A DNA stretch of 8,945 nucleotides, from positions 1 to 8,945 of the forward strand of contig JAYTCQ010000375.1 in NCBI GenBank assembly GCA_043736395.1. Direction: 5' to 3'. Positions within the stretch are counted from its first letter, which is position 1. The number at the start of each line of letters is the position of its first letter. Below the pieces are notes generated by a model. It searched no databases, was not told the origin of the DNA, and was given only the letters and a program-made list of their open reading frames with translations. Below are positions 4,780 through 8,945 of this stretch, piece by piece. The stretch is from JAFDVL01 sp043736395 (lineage in GTDB: Bacteria; Acidobacteriota; Blastocatellia; RBC074). Both the position numbers and the translations under genes were made by a program.

Positions 4780-7700
4780 ATGACCAGCCAAACTACTACT
4801 CGGTTTTTTCTCGCATTCATCACAGTCTGCTTAATTTTCCCAATATCGGCTCACGCTCAAAGAAATGCCCTGCAAGTTCCGATCAAAGTATCTCAAGCCG
4901 AATTGCCCATCACCATGGGAGTTCCTCTCAGCGAAGCTACTGCCGTTTTTTCAACAACGAATCTAACGCTGCTGAATCCCGCTGGCGTCGCTATTCCGAT
5001 GCAGAGCCGCGTGATGGCTCGTTGGCGTGGGGCTTCAGACGATCCGACCAAGCCAATTAAATGGGTGCTTCTCGATTTTGCTCCCACTAGCCTGGGCAAT
5101 TATAGCCTGACGAATTCCGGTGGCAGTAATGCCGTCGTGAATCCAATTCAAGTGAATCCCGATGCAAGCAAAATTCAAGTCAAGACGCCGCAACTCCAGC
5201 TGATTTTTTCTCGTAGTGGAAAGAATTTAATTTCCAGTTTTCAGCTCAACGGCACTGAACAATTATCCGCTCCCTTCACGCTTCAATCATCCTTTCCGCA
5301 GGCTGGCGTCGTAGTGGCTCTGCCAGCTTCCGCTGATTCCCTCTTAGTAAATTCGACAGAATTTTTGTCAGTTGGAAATCAGGTGCGATTCGAACATTCT
5401 GCGACCTTGCGCTACCCGCACGAAAAAGGGATGGCGCTGCTTTTCAGCCTGGATACATCGCTCCTTGGCAATCATCGGTACATGCTGGATGAAGGCACTC
5501 CGCAGCAGGAAGAAGTCCTCACAACGCAGGCCGAGGACGGATTACTGAGACTGCAATCTCCTTTGCGATTTGATCATGGAGCAGGCGCCAGGCTGCGCGA
5601 TCTCAGTGCAGAACTTGAAATTGCCACAATCAAATCTATCACCGGAACAACGGTGACGTTCACAGAACCGCTCAAGCAACAACACGTCATGGGCGACATT
5701 TTTAATGTTGTCAATTCAACCACTGTTCCGGCTTCTGCCAAAATTGAAAGCGCAGTCATTGAAGAATCCAATGCCCTGCGCGTGGTAGTCAAACAGCAAG
5801 GTCATTTTGTTTTCAGCCCTATCGTCGGCACTGAAAAAATTGCCGCGCCAACTTTTAATTTCACGTTGCGATATTACATTTATCACAATCAACCATTCAT
5901 CCGCGTCAGCGTTCGAATGATGAACGAAGGCACTTACGGCATTGGTTCTCAACGCTTGCAGACCGGATACGCGCAACATGTTTTGCTCAAAAATTTATCG
6001 GCAATTTTCCCAACGGTGAGCGCTGGTGTCGGCAATGATGCGGTCTTCACTTCTGCCGAAGCCACGTCCCGCATCGCAGCTCAAAAAGACAGCGCAGAAA
6101 TGAAAGCCGGAGCCGTCAGCCTCTCAGTCCCAGAATTTGCGGCGAATTATCCAAAAGTTCTAACTGGAAAAAACTCGGGACTGGCCTTCGATGTCTTACC
6201 TGCGACCAATGAAATCTATCAATTCGACGGAGCGCGCGCGAAGACGACAGATTTTTATTTTGGAGCAAATGCCGCAAAAGGTTTGGAGATGAATCATTCC
6301 CTGCGCGCCGCAGTTGATCCCGCCTACCTCGCACGCACCGGAGCGATTCGCCCGATGATGGTTGAAAAGCGTGACTGGAATGCGCAGTTCGCCGCCGATC
6401 CCGAACTGGCCGAAGCCGCGACTCGCTCTGAAAAATATTTTGCTGTCGGCTACGCAGTAGAAGCGAGCGACGCAAATTCTCGCACGCCCGCCCAATCAAT
6501 TTCAGAATATCGTTTGCGAAATGAACAAGGCAATCATTTTGGATGGCGCAATTTTGGCGACCTGGCGTGGGGTGACGGATACGCAAATGTTCATTACGAT
6601 TTGCCGTTCGTTTTGCTGCGTGAATTCCTGCGCACTGGTGATGCCCGCGCCTTTCACATTGGCAGCCAGATGGCACGTTACCGCAGCGATTGGGGACATT
6701 ATCACTCGGACGATTATCTGGATAACGAACATACTTACAATATGCGCGGGATAGCTTTTTACGAGAAAGGCGATCACGGCACCGTTTACATGCCACAAAC
6801 CACCCACAACTGGATCGAAGGATTATGGCTGGAATGGGCCTTGACCGGAGATGAATCCGTGCACGAAGCCGCCCTCGAAGGCAGCGAAGCCCTAACGCGA
6901 ATGGTATCTTCGCAGATCGTTATTAACAATGCGATTGGCTGGAACGAGTCACGATGGCTCGGCTGGCCCGCGCTTGGATTAACCGTCGCGTGGCGTTACA
7001 CCGGAGATAATCGCTACCTCGAAGGCAGCCGCAAAGCTGTCTACACACTGATGCAAACGGAAGAAGCAGCTGGGAAAAAAGGCTGGGTCATTCCTGAATC
7101 TTCGGGCATCGGCCAAGTTGCTCAACCCTTTATGTGGGGCGGTTATTCTCAGCTCGGAGTCATCGAATTTTGGCGCGAAACTGGGGACAATCGGGTCGCG
7201 GAGTTCATTGTTCGGGTCGCTGATTGGTTGATTGGAAATACTGGTTCAGCACCGGCTCTTAGAGGTGGAAGAAATCTTGGCGGAAACCTATACGAACCCA
7301 TCGGAGCTGATCTTTTCTGGTCACCGACCAAGCCGCCCGCCTCACAAGTAACGGAGCTGGCGATGATCAGTTTGCCAACGCTGGTCGAGGCTTCGCATAT
7401 TACGAATCGTGCTGACCTGCGCAGCTTCGCGCGTCATCTTTTCCGTGATGTCGTTTTCTATCGCGACTTTCCAGAGGGAAGTCCGGTAGATTTCGCCAGT
7501 CGTTCAGCCGTTAACTTCAGGTCAGTTTTATTTGGTGGCTCCTCACCGAAAGTGTATGGACAGACCGGATTAGCTTTATCAGAATTCTTACCGGAAATTG
7601 CCGGGACCTCCATCGTTCCACGCCGCACAGTAGCCATCGAAAATAACCCGCTTTACGATGGAGCCTCTTCACGAATTGCGCATGTCGGACAGGCTTTGCA

Positions 7701-8937
7701 TCTCGCTTTAAAATCCTTCGACCCGAACGCCAAGCCGATGAACATTGGCGTTTCGGGACTTCCGGAAAATGCTACGTATAATCCAACCACGAATGAAATC
7801 GTCTTCACTCCTTCTGCATCGCAAGCCGGTCAGATGTTCCAATTCCAGATTGGAGGAGGCAATGCATTTGGCAGCTATAACGGTCGCATTGACGTCGTCG
7901 TGCTTTCTGAAATAACCCAAATTCGACTTCTCACTCCTGCCGATGGCGATCATCTGATGCCTGGGAAAACGACCATGATTAAGTGGGAAGCCACCTCTCA
8001 AACTACGATCACAAAATATGAAATCAAGCTCTCGACAGATGGCGGAAAAACCTATTCGACAGTGCTTTCAGAAGTCCCTGCAACCACGAATCAATACGAA
8101 TGGAATATTCCTGAATCGTACAAAGATTTGAAGGGCACTGCCATCAGAATCATGATTGTAGCCGTTGAAGCTAACAGCCAAACCGCTATCGCCTTCTCTG
8201 CGCGAGATTTACTAATCTCTGGAAATTTAGCCGTCGTTTCCGCTGCGAATTATCAAGCGAATTTCGCTCCCGGAGCCTTATGCAGCGGCTTCGGCACTTC
8301 ACTCGTAGTCATCCCGCCCAACGCTGAATCTTCGACTTCGCTCTATCAAAAAAATGGCACGACCGCGGAAATCGTCGACAGCGCCGGACAGTATCACCGC
8401 GTGGCGTTATTGTTCGCCGGAAAAGCCAACGGCTACGATCAAATCAATTTTTATCTGCCAGAAGAAATCGCCCCCGGAGCCGCCACGATAAGCGTCTATT
8501 CTTCCACCGGCGAAGTTTCACAAAGCGTCCTCAACATTCAACCAACCGCTCCCGCAATTTTTACAATTGAACAAAATGGCAAAGGCGACGCCGCTGTCGT
8601 AACGACAAATGACTCCATCAATTTCGATTTGGGATTTGCGAAACAGGATGCGACGAAGGATGTTTACGTCTCACTTTTCGGAACCGGCTGGAGATTTGCA
8701 AATCAAGCGCAAGGTGGAAAAGCTTTGATGAACGGAACACCATTAATCAACGCCAATGTCATTGTAGAATTAAACGGAAAACCCGTCGAAGTATTGTATG
8801 CCGGAGCACAACCTGAGTATCTCGGACTCGATCAAATCAATATCAAATTACCGAAAGATTTAGTCGCTGGAGCCTATCCACTTACGATAAAATTCGGAGA
8901 TCAAACCAGTAATCAAGTGATGCTTAGAATAAAATAA
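4780..8937 (+). CDS. Secreted multidomain PcRGLX/YetA-like (PL26-like) polysaccharide lyase with acidobacterial C-terminal domain
   Basis: The 1385-residue product has a Sec signal peptide (residues 1-26, cut at AHA|Q). Residues about 31-125 look like the N-terminal RIFT-barrel domain of the PcRGLX/YetA family: LPITMGVPLSEA, PMQSRVMARWRG and KWVLLDF. A beta-rich middle follows, with an extra strand-rich insert (about 237-312), up to about 520. Residues about 530-940 form an alpha/alpha-toroid, with HFGWRNFGDLAWGDG (586-600), HYD (605-607), FLRTGDARAFHIGSQMARY (616-634) and the His-rich WGHYHSDDYLDNEHTYN (638-654). PcRGLX is an exo-rhamnogalacturonan lyase (PL26), so pectin side-chain or related uronic polysaccharide cleavage outside the cell is likely; the exact substrate is inference. 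Then come an Ig-like domain (about 947-1043), an Fn3-like domain (1045-1148; IKWEATS, YEIKLSTDGGKTY) and a TIGR03437-like domain (1150-1385; QINFYLP 1221-1227, QINIKLP 1352-1358). No PEP-CTERM tail is present. Its leader is about 770 bases if transcribed from the sigma-54 site. Confidence 0.8.
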   Translation: MTSQTTTRFFLAFITVCLIFPISAHAQRNALQVPIKVSQAELPITMGVPLSEATAVFSTTNLTLLNPAGVAIPMQSRVMARWRGASDDPTKPIKWVLLDFAPTSLGNYSLTNSGGSNAVVNPIQVNPDASKIQVKTPQLQLIFSRSGKNLISSFQLNGTEQLSAPFTLQSSFPQAGVVVALPASADSLLVNSTEFLSVGNQVRFEHSATLRYPHEKGMALLFSLDTSLLGNHRYMLDEGTPQQEEVLTTQAEDGLLRLQSPLRFDHGAGARLRDLSAELEIATIKSITGTTVTFTEPLKQQHVMGDIFNVVNSTTVPASAKIESAVIEESNALRVVVKQQGHFVFSPIVGTEKIAAPTFNFTLRYYIYHNQPFIRVSVRMMNEGTYGIGSQRLQTGYAQHVLLKNLSAIFPTVSAGVGNDAVFTSAEATSRIAAQKDSAEMKAGAVSLSVPEFAANYPKVLTGKNSGLAFDVLPATNEIYQFDGARAKTTDFYFGANAAKGLEMNHSLRAAVDPAYLARTGAIRPMMVEKRDWNAQFAADPELAEAATRSEKYFAVGYAVEASDANSRTPAQSISEYRLRNEQGNHFGWRNFGDLAWGDGYANVHYDLPFVLLREFLRTGDARAFHIGSQMARYRSDWGHYHSDDYLDNEHTYNMRGIAFYEKGDHGTVYMPQTTHNWIEGLWLEWALTGDESVHEAALEGSEALTRMVSSQIVINNAIGWNESRWLGWPALGLTVAWRYTGDNRYLEGSRKAVYTLMQTEEAAGKKGWVIPESSGIGQVAQPFMWGGYSQLGVIEFWRETGDNRVAEFIVRVADWLIGNTGSAPALRGGRNLGGNLYEPIGADLFWSPTKPPASQVTELAMISLPTLVEASHITNRADLRSFARHLFRDVVFYRDFPEGSPVDFASRSAVNFRSVLFGGSSPKVYGQTGLALSEFLPEIAGTSIVPRRTVAIENNPLYDGASSRIAHVGQALHLALKSFDPNAKPMNIGVSGLPENATYNPTTNEIVFTPSASQAGQMFQFQIGGGNAFGSYNGRIDVVVLSEITQIRLLTPADGDHLMPGKTTMIKWEATSQTTITKYEIKLSTDGGKTYSTVLSEVPATTNQYEWNIPESYKDLKGTAIRIMIVAVEANSQTAIAFSARDLLISGNLAVVSAANYQANFAPGALCSGFGTSLVVIPPNAESSTSLYQKNGTTAEIVDSAGQYHRVALLFAGKANGYDQINFYLPEEIAPGAATISVYSSTGEVSQSVLNIQPTAPAIFTIEQNGKGDAAVVTTNDSINFDLGFAKQDATKDVYVSLFGTGWRFANQAQGGKALMNGTPLINANVIVELNGKPVEVLYAGAQPEYLGLDQINIKLPKDLVAGAYPLTIKFGDQTSNQVMLRIK

Positions 8938-8945
8938 GTTCATGA

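Noticed and set aside
4770..5060. TTG-started forward frame of 96 codons overlapping the start of the lyase gene
   Set aside because: It is out of frame with the lyase, whose signal peptide and domains are clear. It starts inside the hairpin and has no ribosome binding site of its own.
6116..6796. Minus-strand frame of 226 codons inside the lyase gene
   Set aside because: It is Arg/Cys-rich and low in recognisable structure, typical of the antisense of a real coding region.
8938..8945. ATGA at the right edge as the start of another gene
   Set aside because: Only four bases are available and no ribosome binding site precedes it.
1..8945. CRISPR array, tRNA or rRNA genes, transposase genes
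   Set aside because: No regular repeat-spacer pattern, no tRNA or rRNA signature and no transposase-like protein was seen.

Overview
The window looks like a chromosomal segment of an Acidobacteriota bacterium. The strongest sign is the last ~235 residues of the large secreted protein, which match the 'Solibacter C-terminal' type of domain (TIGR03437-like, with paired QIN..LP motifs) found mostly in that phylum. The AT-rich spacers and moderate coding G+C would suit the Blastocatellia side of the phylum, but that placement is inference.

Layout: (a) 1-141, minus strand: the first 47 codons of a gene for an exported protein, cut by the window edge and preceded by a near-consensus sigma-54 promoter. 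(b) 448-2214, plus strand: a two-gene operon of a ROK-family sugar kinase (closest in motifs to Mak-type fructokinase) and a lipoprotein whose His/Cys motifs resemble caspase-like (clan CD) peptidases. (c) 2224-3750, minus strand: an exosortase gene followed after 3 nt by an EpsI/DUF3485 gene; this pair converges on the lipoprotein gene with only 9 bp between stop codons. (d) 3751-4779: a 1-kb gene-free region with a paired TGACA-N5-TGTAA repeat just upstream of the exosortase, a second sigma-54 promoter, an intrinsic terminator only ~65 nt after its predicted start site, and then ~700 nt rich in perfect inverted repeats, the last ending exactly at the start codon of the next gene. (e) 4780-8937, plus strand: a 1385-residue exported protein with a PcRGLX/YetA-like (polysaccharide lyase family 26-like) catalytic region followed by Ig-like, Fn3-like and acidobacterial C-terminal domains.

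Working together: exosortase plus EpsI is the core of a surface-protein processing and exopolysaccharide-linked system. In Proteobacteria its PEP-CTERM substrates are often controlled by RpoN with PrsK/PrsR. Two good sigma-54 sites in 9 kb, one serving a secreted-protein gene and one lying beside the exosortase, suggest similar control here. No PEP-CTERM tail is visible in the window; the large lyase lacks one. The most unusual features are the sigma-54/terminator unit with its structured downstream leader, and the caspase-like lipoprotein coupled to a sugar kinase.
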